From positions 61,438,966 through 61,502,965 of the forward strand of contig OW804094.1 of assembly GCA_942159475.1 (NCBI GenBank): a stretch of DNA of 64,000 nucleotides, given 5' to 3'. The stretch's first letter is position 1. The number at the start of each line of letters is the position of its first letter. Source of the DNA: Sthenelais limicola (lineage: Eukaryota; Annelida; Polychaeta; Phyllodocida; Sigalionidae). This document shows positions 13,001 through 22,169 of this stretch, piece after piece. Under the pieces are notes generated by a model. It had not been told where the DNA came from. It made no database searches and saw only the letters and a program-made list of their open reading frames with translations. A program made the translations under genes and the position numbers.

Positions 13001-14695
13001 ATTCGGAAGCTAACAGGAAAGATGGCACAGCTGATGGAGGAGAGAGTGGCGAAGCAAGAGCGAAGGGGAAAACCCAAACCAAAGAGAGAGGGGAGACAAC
13101 CACAGAAAACGGTGGGAGTAAGGGAGGAAGGTAGAGGGCGGGTGGACGAAAAGAAGGAAAAGGAGGAGGCTGAGGGAGAGATGCTGGAGAGGGGGACACC
13201 GAGGAAAAGAAAATCCCCAGGGGTACCATCTCTAGCAGGAAAATACCATAAAGAAAGAAAAAGGAAAGGTGTAAGGGCTACAGCTGTGGGTATATCAGAG
13301 ACTAAGTTCTATGAGAAGATAATGAAGGAGTATGGGGCCCTGGGAACTAGAGAGGTGTTCGAGAAAGAACAAATTACAGATGAATTCTGTGGTGACATGG
13401 TAAAATACATAGAAGAATAAAAATTACCAAGAGACAATACAAGAGCTAGAGGGATCTTGTTGCAACACGATTGCTTTCTCATCTCAGGGGGCATACTCTA
13501 CAGGGTGCCACCAAGAACAAAAAAGGAAGAAAAAGAAGAGAGAGCACAACTAGTGGTGCCGAGATCGATGGTGGAGAAACTATTGGGACAAGTGCATGAT
13601 ACTAGCCTGGGTGGACATTTCGGGGTCAATAAAATGATGAGTATAGCAGCCCCCAGGTACTTTTGGCCCTCCATGGGAAGGGATATCAGCGACTACGTGG
13701 GAACATGTAGGAAATGCTTGGAAATAAAACCAAACCAGAATCCAATCAGGGTGCCTCTTACAGTCAAGGAACTAGCGCCGGCAGCATGGCATAGCATCGA
13801 GCTCGATACAATAGGGCCTCTCCCAGAGTCAGATAGGGGATATAAATATGTACACACAATTTGCGACGTGGCAACCAGGTTTTGCGTAGCCTGGCCAACG
13901 AAAGATATCAGATCAGAGACCCTAATAGGGGAATTCTTTGAAAGAATCATATCGGTGATGGGAGTACCGTGTGTCCTTTTTTCTGATAACGGGAGCTCCT
14001 TCACCAGCAAGCTGTTTAGAAATTTCTGTACAGTAATGGGAATTAAACAAGTGTATGGGAGCCCATACCACCCTGAATCGCAGGGACAAATAGAACGCCT
14101 AAATAGATCTCTAAAGACTTCACTGAGGGCGTATGCTGAAAAATCTCAGAAAAACTGGTGCCATTTTGTGGCACCAATCGTCTTTGCCATGAATGCATCG
14201 GATTCACAGGCCACAGGGTACCCGGGCTACCTGCTGATGTATGGTCGTTTTCCCAGGCTGCCACATGAAAATGTGCTGAAAAGCCATGAGGGAGAAATGA
14301 AACCTTTAATTGAGCAATTGGGAAGGATAGTAGAGAAACAGGAAGTATATGGCGACTTAGCAAGGGAACATCTGTTGGAATCACAGGCAAAAATGAAACA
14401 GTACTATGATAGGACAGCTCAGGCACACAAACTTAGGCCAGGGTCACTGGTCTACATGAAGGTCCACCGACTTTTGGAGCCGGGCACTGCATACAAATTG
14501 CAAAGAACCTTTTCAGGCCCCTATGTCATATGTGCTAGGCCTAAGGGTAGCACAGCAAAACTGAGGAGGATGGATACAGGAGTGGTTTTACCACGTCCAA
14601 TCCATGTCTCGCATCTCAAGCCGGTCAGTGTTGCGAGGGGAAGCGACTTCATGGAAAGGCTTGTATCTCCAGATCTACTACCCATGAGAAAATAA
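10093..14695 (+). pseudogene. pol: Element 1 pol: protease, reverse transcriptase, RNase H, integrase
   Basis: The start is the ATG at 10093, 15 bases after the gag stop and in the -1 frame relative to gag; Element 2 has the same arrangement. Visible domains are protease (VDTGASISCM at about 10594, CIMGVDFL at about 10815), RT (LPYMDDVIIAS at about 11876), RNase H (FCDASRVGAG, ATEKELVAVRYA, YTDHAALL), a Lys/Arg/Glu-rich spacer (12,700-13,450), then integrase with a zinc-binding HFG...CRKC region, LDTIGPL, SDNGSS and SQGQIERLNR (DDE). Breaks are TAA at 10264, a one-base shift at about 11,683, TAG at 12884, TAA at 13418 and TAG at 13448. A run of about 16 G near 10,503 is another risk point for the frame. 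It copies RNA to DNA and integrates it. As written, this copy cannot make the full polyprotein. Confidence 0.9.
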
Positions 14696-16332
14696 GATTG
14701 GCCCAGGAGGACGAAGGAAATGAAGGGGGATGGCAAGACGTTTCAAGTACGGAGGAAATTGGCCAAGACTGGCCGATAGAGAGGAGGGAGTCAGAACTGG
14801 AAGTAGAACAGGTATAGCTTGTGGGAATTTGAAAGAGGGGGGAGGGGAACAGTTGGGGAGAGCCACAGGATCCTCATCCTAGCAAACAGGCTGTAGCCAA
14901 CCACATGTGTAGCGTGCAGGCCGATGCGAGAGCCATCAGTGTGATGTCAGACCGAGATCTGGGTCAGTAAAAAACAGGTGCAAGTAGAGACCAGGACGTA
15001 AGCTGTGATAGCCCTGGGTCAAAATGCATGATGTGATGAAAAAATAAAAGGGGGAGGGGGAAGCAAAGAGCTTCAGGGGGAGAAAAGTGGGTATGTAAAT
15101 CTCGATAGTCTGTCTTAGGCTCCAAAGCACGCTAGTATGTAGAGGCGATGCTGGGGCCATGCAGAAATAGGACGATGGACATTGATCGAGACAGGCAATA
15201 GCAACATAGGAATTTGTAAACAGAGCGCTCTACACTTGCACTTGGCAATAACAAACAAGTGCAGGAGGGTGAGTAGGATCGCAGGTGCAGAGGGGGAGGA
15301 GGAGACAGCGACCCGAGTCTGAGGAGGAGGAGGAGGAAAAGAGAGGGGAGGGACAAGTGATGAGAGTTAAGTTGAAACATACCAAAGTATTAAAAGGGGG
15401 AGGGATGTAAACGGTCGGTGCTGGGGGAAGATAGGATAGACGTCATCCTGCACTACCCAAGCACAGGCCTACAGAAGGGAAAAGGGGGAGTAGGACATAC
15501 TGAATGGTTCAACGAAGCTCTATTCAGTATCGAAGAAAAAGGGTCAAGAGACCCTTACCAACCTGAACATTGGCTAAAATATAGGTTCAGAAAGTAATAA
15601 AATAAAAAGAAATTTTATTCAGTATCGAAGAAAAAGGGTCAAGAGACCCTTACCAACATGAACATTAGCTAAATATAGGTTCAGAAAGTAGTAAAATAAA
15701 AAGAAATTTTATTCAGTATCGAAGGAAAAGGGTCAGTGGACCATTTTTACTAAGAAAATCAGAGAGGAAAATGGGAGAAGTACTGGAGCACGAGGAGAGG
15801 TAGGATGACGAACAGACACCAAAAACTGGAGATCAGGGGAGAAAAAGTGAAAGAGGGAGAGGGGGAGGGAGGCCGAAAGACAGAAATAGAAAGGGCAACA
15901 GGTGACAAGTGTACAAAGCAAGGGAGAGAGGAGGGAGGAGTAATGCAATGTGGGTAGGGAGTGGGTAAGGGGAGAAGGAAAATCAAGATACAGTGACATC
16001 TAGTAGGGGGAAGAGGAGGCCAGTGTAAGGTAACAGAGGGGCAGTAAGTCCAGTCGGAGATGGCGAGAGAGGGAGGAGCAGGAGGAGGAGCCAAGAAAAA
16101 AATAATAAAAAGGTCTGGGTCAGGAGCCTAGCAGTTGAAGGGGTCACCTAACTAGGAGCGATCATAAAAATGGGATGATGGGCATGGGGAAAGGAGCAAG
16201 TGGGGAAGGGTGCCGGGAGGGATGGGGGAAGGAGGAGGAGAAGCAGGCGATCGGGAGATCTGAGGGGAGGAATGAGGAGAAAAAGAGTAAACGGTTGATG
16301 AACTAGAGCAGTGCTAACATTCCTACAAGAAC
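14696..16332. other. Purine-rich spacer between integrase and cassette A
   Basis: The plus strand is dominated by G and A, with long GGAGGA/GGGGA tracts. The only long ORFs are minus-strand ones that mirror this bias. It contains the tandem repeat at 15524-15735. I see no gene. The end holds a possible branch point and acceptor (TGCTAACATTCCTACAAG) just before the cassette A ATG. Confidence 0.6.
15524..15735. repeat. Tandem repeat, about 98-bp unit, 2.2 copies, with a hairpin
   Basis: The units start TTCAGTATCGAAGAAAAAGG, and two full copies plus a partial third are visible. The two full units contain GGGTCAAGAGACCC, which can fold into a 5-bp stem with a 4-base loop. Confidence 0.85.
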
Positions 16333-16814
16333 ATGGAGATACATAGCTCAACCCTAGAGGTGTTGTCACAGGCAGCCAGAGAAGCATACAAAACATTTAA
16401 TGTTGAGAGACTGTATATAAGACTAATTAAATTGTTTATGATAAATCCAAAGAAGAGGTATGGGGACTGCCCCGACGAGAGATTGGCCCAAGAATTTTAC
16501 CTGTTGGGGATAGCGCAAAAGTTGGAAATAGAGAAGGGAAGGTATAAAGCTCTAGCAGAGGGATTCCCATTGATGCGTACACAGTCAACGCACCACAATT
16601 ACATAGCTCACGTATTAATACCGCAAATGATAATGACTATGCTGTCCCTGGAGTCTACTGGAATACAGAAAGGATATTGTGAGTGGAAAAATTGATTCGG
16701 TATATTTCGGGGAAAACACTGATGGCGGATGATAACATCAGGATGCTGCTCACAGAATCTATAGACATGAGAGACATTAAAAAAGCATGTCCCATCGACT
16801 GGGCTACTACTTAT
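16333..16814 (+). CDS. Accessory cassette A (unrecognised family), one frameshift
   Basis: It starts at the ATG at 16333, right after a plausible splice acceptor ending in ACAAG. The first 120 codons hold the cassette family N-terminal motif (ERLYIRLIKLFMINPKKRY, then EFYLLGIAQK). The frame breaks near 16,680. The adjacent frame continues with LIRYISGKT and IRMLLTESIDMRDIKKACPI, which matches the C-terminal motif of cassettes C, E and F. It ends at a consensus GTAAGT donor at 16815-16820. A remnant of this C-terminal part survives in Element 2 at 45,766-45,886. I do not recognise the protein family. It looks like an all-alpha, soluble accessory protein, and nothing shows an enzymatic motif. 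Confidence 0.6.
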
Positions 16815-17028
16815 GTAAGTATAAGATCAATATTATAGAGAAGAAGGATTATAAGAGCAATACTCATAAAAAGGGGGAGGGGAAAGAAAAGGGTGATAAT
16901 TTATATTTTATAATTTTAGAGAAAGGGGGAGAGAGGGGAGAGAAGAGCAAAAGGGGACAAGAACAAAAAAGGGTGGCCCACAAGTGGATGGGAAGGGATC
17001 AGGTGAGGAGTAAAATAACAGTTACAGT

Positions 17029-17541
17029 ATGGAGGTGTTGGGAAAGGAAGCTGGGAAGATAGAGGAAGAACCAATTAGGATACCTCCAGCCATAATACGC
17101 ACACACACCCTTTACCTGACAAGGATAACAAGATTGTATTTACAACTACCACATAGAAGGTTTAGGGGAGCAGGGATAAAAAGAAGGATAGAGTGTGAAA
17201 CGCACTTGAAGGAAATATGGTGGGCGGCTTCTTTCTAAATTAATAAACACGCGCCAGAAGAACAGATGCGACGGGGAATAGCGAGAAAAAGATATAAAAA
17301 CAGGTCGCAGAAAGAACAATTAGTCTTCATAATGATGGTCACATGCCAGTTTACGAGGGTAATGCTGAGGGTGTTTTGCTATGGGAAAAATTGCGAAGGG
17401 AAATTGACCAAGGTCTTAGCAGATCATTTGGGAATCACAAGAGCGCAAATGGACTTCCTGATGGAGCAGCCATGGAGTTGGAAAGAGCGCAAAATGGAGG
17501 AATGGCTACCATTGAAGCTATATCGCGAGCTAAGTGAGTAA
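17029..17541 (+). CDS. Accessory cassette B (unrecognised family), one in-frame stop
   Basis: The ATG at 17029 lies just after TAACAGTTACAG, a possible branch point and acceptor. The single frame of 170 codons carries TAA at 17236. The first part has the family motif (TLYLTRITRLYLQLPHRRF, then ECETHLKEI). The second part ends in LGITRAQMDFLMEQPW and EEWLPLKLYREL, matching the family C-terminal block. The ORF ends inside a GTGAGT donor (17534-17539). It belongs to the same paralogous group as A and C-F; function unknown. Confidence 0.6.
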
Positions 17542-17977
17542 AAGACTTAATATTGGCCACCAGAAAAGGGGGAGAGAAAAGAAAAATAAAGAAAGAAAAA
17601 AAAAAAAAAAAAAAAGGGGAGGGGAGGACAAGAAGAATTATCCAAATAAAAAGAAACTTATTGTCTTGGATGATATATGGTATAATGAATACGGTGTCAG
17701 ATAATATATTTAATCTGATTGTGATTAAAGAAATGATAGGCTGTAGAAAGAAAGCAGTAAAAAGAATGAGAAAAGAGAAAGCTGAGAGATGGGAGAGTCA
17801 TGTTGAGATTTGGGAAAAGTATTGGTTGCCAGGGGGGGAGAGAGAGAGGGGGAGGGGGGCGAGAGCACGCAAGAGTTACACAGAGGGGGAGTGTAAAACT
17901 GAACGGCACTCAAGCAAGAGGGGAAGAAAGTGGAATACAAGAGATCTGGAAGAGACACGTAGAATACTATCAGAAAA

Positions 17978-18535
17978 ATGGCAGAGCGAGTGGTAGTGAA
18001 GCAAGAATTGAGGAAGCTTGTAGAAAGAAGGAGTAAAGCGGCAGCATATCAGCGCGACAGGAGATTGATGATGAGGGAACTAAGAAATGCATCAATTCTC
18101 TATATTAGAGCGTACAAGTTTATGCTCATCCCGCCGCCGGCTAGATATCCCTCACAGAACCCGAATGATAGACTAACGTTGGAGACACATTTACTAGCAG
18201 TATATGAAGAATGCGGGGCCTTTCTGAGATATCATGAAGAGACCCCAGGGAAATTATGGAGAGCAGAAAAAATTGGAATGCTAGCATGAAAAGATAGGTT
18301 AATAGCTATAATGCACCAATTATACAGGGTTTTGGAGATCACCCTGCAGCTATACACAATGGAGTTTTTGAGGAAAAGATATTGGAAAAGAAAAAATGGC
18401 TATCAGGGGGAAGTGGCAAGAATGATGAGCATGACGGGGTTTTCAAGGGCAAAGGTAGCTACCCTAATGGCAGAAGCAATACCAGTGGCCACGGCGGCCG
18501 ATTGGTTATCCTTGGAGCTACTACCAAGACCATAA
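17978..18535 (+). CDS. Accessory cassette C (unrecognised family), one in-frame stop
   Basis: One frame of about 185 codons from the ATG at 17978, interrupted by TGA at 18287. The basic, probably helical N-terminus is followed by the best family motif (ILYIRAYKFMLIPPPARYP, then ETHLLAVYEECGAFL). The C-terminal part reads LYTMEFLRKRYWKR, then VARMMSMTGFSRAKV and TAADWLSLELL. A GTAAGT donor lies 8 bases after the stop (18543). Its orthologue in Element 2 (47731-48209) is clearly homologous across both halves and lacks the TGA, so protein-level conservation is supported. Function unknown. Confidence 0.7.
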
Positions 18536-18759
18536 GGAACATGTAAGTAAAAATGAATGTAAACGACAAGAGAGAGAGTGAAAATTAGTAGGATAACAAG
18601 ATGTAGGAGGGAAAAGAGGAGGGATCAGAATGAGAGGAAGGGAAGTAGAAGGGTGGGAAAGGGAGGAGGAAAAGAAAGTGGAAGGGCAGAGTGTCTGTAA
18701 TAGCTAGCAGAGGAAAGGGGAAGACAGTTTATTCGGGTGCGAGGAGCAGATAAGTCAAC

Positions 18760-18978
18760 ATGGTAAATGATAAAAGAAAGCTTCAAAAGCTCAGGAGAGA
18801 AGCAGGGTACCTGTATATAAGGGCATTTAGACTGAGCCAAATGCCACACAGGATTCAGGTCCAGGGTCTAGACATAGAACAGAGAGAGGAGAGAGAGCGC
18901 TATTTATTAGAGATCAAGAACAAATGCACAGATCTATTGAAATCAGTAAATGAGGTGCCGGGCACTATGTTACGCTAG
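18760..18978 (+). CDS. Accessory cassette D, N-terminal half only
   Basis: This is a 72-codon ORF with the family N-terminal pattern (AGYLYIRAFRLSQMP, then RERYLLEIKNKCTDLL). It stops at a TAG, and cassette E begins 54 bases later, so the C-terminal half and any donor appear to be deleted. I could not find an equivalent in Element 2. Confidence 0.5.
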   Translation: MVNDKRKLQKLRREAGYLYIRAFRLSQMPHRIQVQGLDIEQREERERYLLEIKNKCTDLLKSVNEVPGTMLR

Positions 18979-19031
18979 AAACAACTAGAAGCCTTCAGGA
19001 AAAAGAGAGACAGAGTAAAGGACAAGTGGGG

Positions 19032-19558
19032 ATGAAGAGACTGAGAGACCAGAGAAAGTATGCAGGTTTACTGTTTGTGAGGGCAATGAAATATTTCCAG
19101 CGCCTAAGGAAAGGTGTATGAGTAGACCACAAGATCCAAGGCAAAGATTGGGTAATGATGCCTACGTGGCAATGATAAAAAATAAATGTAAGTCGTATGC
19201 TGAGCAAATGGGGTGCGAGGAAGTAAAAAGGATTAAAACATTCGCTGGTTGTGCAAGGGCAATAAGACAGTCAAGAAGAGCACAAACAATCGAACAAAGA
19301 ATGGTGCAAACTGTTAAATCCACAGCAGAGGTGTTGATGGACGCTTTAGCCACATATGACGCGGAGGATTATAGAATGGAATGCGCAGGGGTGGACATGG
19401 TGGGGGAGACGGAGGAGTATCTGAGCTGGAAGACAGGAATGAGAATAGAACAGGTGCGGGGATTACTTAAAGAAGACCTTGACTTTGATAATATCAGGAC
19501 AGTTTTACCAGAAAGTTTCGTGCCACGAATCATCAAGGTAAGTATCACAAGGTCCTAA
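19032..19558 (+). CDS. Accessory cassette E (unrecognised family), one frameshift
   Basis: The frame from the ATG at 19032 gives YAGLLFVRAMKYFQRL and then stops. From about 19,115 the adjacent frame continues (IKNKCKSYAEQMGCEEV ... TAEVLMDALATY ... YLSWKTGMRIEQVRGLL ... NIRTVLPESFVPRIIK). The last in-family residues, RIIK, are followed at once by GTAAGT (19538-19543), as if the exon ended there; the ORF itself runs 16 bases into the presumed intron. The Element 2 orthologue (60487-61074) matches over the whole length in a single frame, which shows that the break here is a lesion or sequence error. Function unknown. Confidence 0.7.
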
Positions 19559-19734
19559 AGGAAAATACGAGATTTTTTTTTACCAATGAAAAAGAGGGGG
19601 AGTCAAGTGGGAAGGGGAGAGATAAACTAAATTAAAAGGGGAGGGGGTGTTATAATATAAGGGGGGTAGAGGGGATAAGAACAGCAGGTAAGAGAGAAAG
19701 AGATCAGTTGAGAGAGGGAGGTACCAAGAGAAAC

Positions 19735-20253
19735 ATGGCGAATACACCCACAAAAGAGCAGGTCGAGGCCGCAAATAAACTGGCGGATATAGCAATAGGT
19801 CAAATAAGAGCTGACAGGATGCTAACAAATCTGGTGCGCTTCTGGGTGTTGAGAGGAAGGGATAGATACCCGGAAGCAGAGCCAGAAAGGAGATTGCAAA
19901 AAGAATCGCACCTAGCTAGAATTAGACACACAGGTGGAGCTTTTCTGAAACACTATTTCCAAGATTATGAACCAGTGGCAGCCTTAAGAAGAGCAGATAG
20001 GGACCAGCTGCGACCACTACAAAAGTTACAAGCCACAGTGGCAGCAATAACTGAGCTCATATATGAGATTTTGGATGTCTATAATGAAACTAGGACTAAC
20101 TTATTTCCGAAAGACATGAATGAAGCAAGAATATGGTTGTTGTACATGACGGGGATGCAGGAGGAATGTCTAAGAGACACGCTTGGAGAAACCATGGAAG
20201 TAAGGGATCTAGAACGAATGACTCCAATGCGATGGATGCCGAGGGTAATATGA
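19735..20253 (+). CDS. Accessory cassette F (unrecognised family), intact
   Basis: This is the only intact cassette of Element 1, 172 codons from the ATG at 19735 (context AAACATGGCG). The N-terminal half has LVRFWVLRGRDRYP and KESHLARIRHTGGAFLKHY; the C-terminal half has ITELIYEILDVYNE, WLLYMTGMQEECLRDTL and LERMTPMRWMPRVI. A GTAAGT donor follows 20 bases after the TGA (20273). The orthologue in Element 2 (61733-62276) aligns over its full length. The composition suggests a helical soluble protein. I see no signal peptide, membrane segment or known catalytic motif. Confidence 0.75.
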   Translation: MANTPTKEQVEAANKLADIAIGQIRADRMLTNLVRFWVLRGRDRYPEAEPERRLQKESHLARIRHTGGAFLKHYFQDYEPVAALRRADRDQLRPLQKLQATVAAITELIYEILDVYNETRTNLFPKDMNEARIWLLYMTGMQEECLRDTLGETMEVRDLERMTPMRWMPRVI

Positions 20254-20701
20254 GAAGGAGGGGAGAATAAATGTAAGTATAAGACGGGGAGGTAAAAGGG
20301 CAGCACAAAGAGAGAGGAGGCAAAAGTCAAGGGGTGGGAGACGGGGAAACTCTATGCATGAATGGGTGTGGGAAATCGGTGACTGGTAATTGAATAAAGG
20401 AATGACTGTTGGGGAGGGAAAGTGAGGGGGCTCTGTGATCAAGGGGTCGAGACATAACGGGGATGGAACCTGCCCAGACGGTACAGGGAAGGCTGGAGCG
20501 AGACGCTGAAGCAGGACGAGAGGAGAGACATAGTACATATGGGGGAGGGGAGCAGTCAGTACTTCCCCTATGCTTAGGCTTTTGAATGATGCATGAAAGA
20601 GTACTGGGTTGGAAATACACAGTGAAATACACGCTTGGAACTAAAATCACTAAACACGGTTACAAAAATTTAATTTTGATATGAGAAAAGTTACAAGGAA
20701 A

Positions 20702-21120
20702 AAGAGATGGGGAGGCAAGAACTTATTATATACAGTAAAAATAAAGAGAGGAAGTTATATAGAACGAGAGAAGGGTAGGAAAGGATTTTATATATACATA
20801 CAGTACATGGTAAAAAAGGGAGTTACATAGAGAAAGAGAGAGACGGGGAGGCAACAATTTATTATATACAGTAAAGGGTAACGAGGGAGTTATATAGAAA
20901 GAGTAAAGGGTAGGAAGGGATTTTATTTTATATATACACACAGTACATGGTAAAAAGGGAGTTACATAGAGAAAGAGAGAGACGGGGAGGCAACAATTTA
21001 TTATATACAGTAAAGAGTAGAGAGGGAGTTGTATAGAAAGGGAGAAGGGTAGGAAAGAATTTTGTATACATACACATACAGTACATGGTAAAAATAAGAG
21101 TTACATAGAGAGGGAGAGGA
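20702..21120. repeat. Tandem repeat, about 140-bp unit, three copies
   Basis: CAGTACATGGTAAAA recurs at 20801, 20941 and 21079. Each unit also has TTATTATATACAGTAAA, GGGTAGGAA and GTTACATAGAGA blocks in the same order. Confidence 0.9.
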
Positions 21121-22118
21121 AGGGAACTTTTCGTTTTACGATAGAAACCTCCAGATTGAAATAAAGGGATGAACTAGGGGTAGGAAAGCATAACAACGAG
21201 GTGGCGGGCGAGAGAGGGAGGTATCAGACTGGGTCGCGAAAGGGGTCTCAGGTGCAAAATAAGAGGATCGAAATAAAATGGGGTGGAAAGGATTGAGAAA
21301 GTTGAAAGGGAAGGGGGAGAGGGAGAACGCTGCATAAAAAGCAACAGATGATGGGCCGGAGCAAAAGGGGGGGTGTTGCTGCCGATAAATAGGAGGCTTC
21401 TAAAGGGGAGGAATCTAAGGTTTTAGGGGAGCTCAGGTGGGGGTTATGCAGAACCACCTCTGAGGTAGATTCCAGAAAAATTCCAGCAGAGGTCAAAACC
21501 TAAAAAGGACTGGGGGGAAGAGAGAAAAATAAGCTCCCCAAAGTCCAGCAAGAGTAGGAGGAGCCATACTCAAGAGGGAGGGGGGGAGTACACCCATGGG
21601 CCCATCGCTGGTTAGCAAAAGTCAGCGTGTCTGACACAGCCCCATGAAGCGCGCACAGGCAGGCAGGCGCGCTACATACAGCAGGCCACTCTCACATAGA
21701 CCGTCGGCTAAGGCAGACAGGGCGAAAAAAGGAGACTAGCTTTGGACACATAAAGAGGGGCAAAAGATAGCTGCCAAAGCCAGAACATATTGGTTGCAAC
21801 TTGAATATAATGGTCAATAAGGGACTGGTTCAGGATTATCGAACCAACTTTGTTCAAACTCACTTCAAAAGTTCAGACTGAAAGGACTTAGAACTAATAC
21901 GGTGTGCCTAGATCTAGGGAGAGAGGCTTGGCTTGTGAACTTGGACTTTACACATAAGACATACAAGAGGAAGCTTAAATTAACTAATATACTGAAAGCC
22001 TGATCCACATCATGATTTGCTGGTTAGTACAGCCCCACGAAGGGTCAACTTCATAAAAATGACATTGGGGGAGGGAAATTGAAATTCAGGGAAAGTAAGT
22101 GGGCACTTGTGTGAAATT

Positions 22119-22133
22119 TTCACTTATTTAGTT
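22119..22133 (+). promoter_or_regulatory. Candidate splice acceptor upstream of the Env-like gene
   Basis: TTTTCACTTATTTAG is pyrimidine-rich and stands out in a purine-rich element. It lies 37 bases before the Env-like ATG and would let a spliced subgenomic mRNA use that start. Confidence 0.5.
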
Positions 22134-22169
22134 GTTACACGCTTGGGATAAGGTGCAAACGCTTATAAC

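Larger units (their letters stand above)
20254..22169. other. Non-coding spacer between the cassettes and the Env-like gene
   Basis: No ORF here has a recognisable domain. It contains the 140-bp tandem repeat (20702-21120). Near the end, TTTTCACTTATTTAG (about 22,119-22,133) is a good splice acceptor upstream of the Env-like ATG. Confidence 0.6.

Noticed and set aside
15733..16396. Minus-strand Pro/Leu/Ser-rich ORFs in the purine-rich region
   Set aside because: They mirror the GA bias of the plus strand and have low-complexity composition; the same holds for similar ORFs up to about 21,500.
8738..18289. Stop-codon reassignment or a ciliate-type genetic code
   Set aside because: TAA, TAG and TGA all appear as internal stops, Element 2 has sense codons at the positions I could compare, and other ORFs use ordinary stops.
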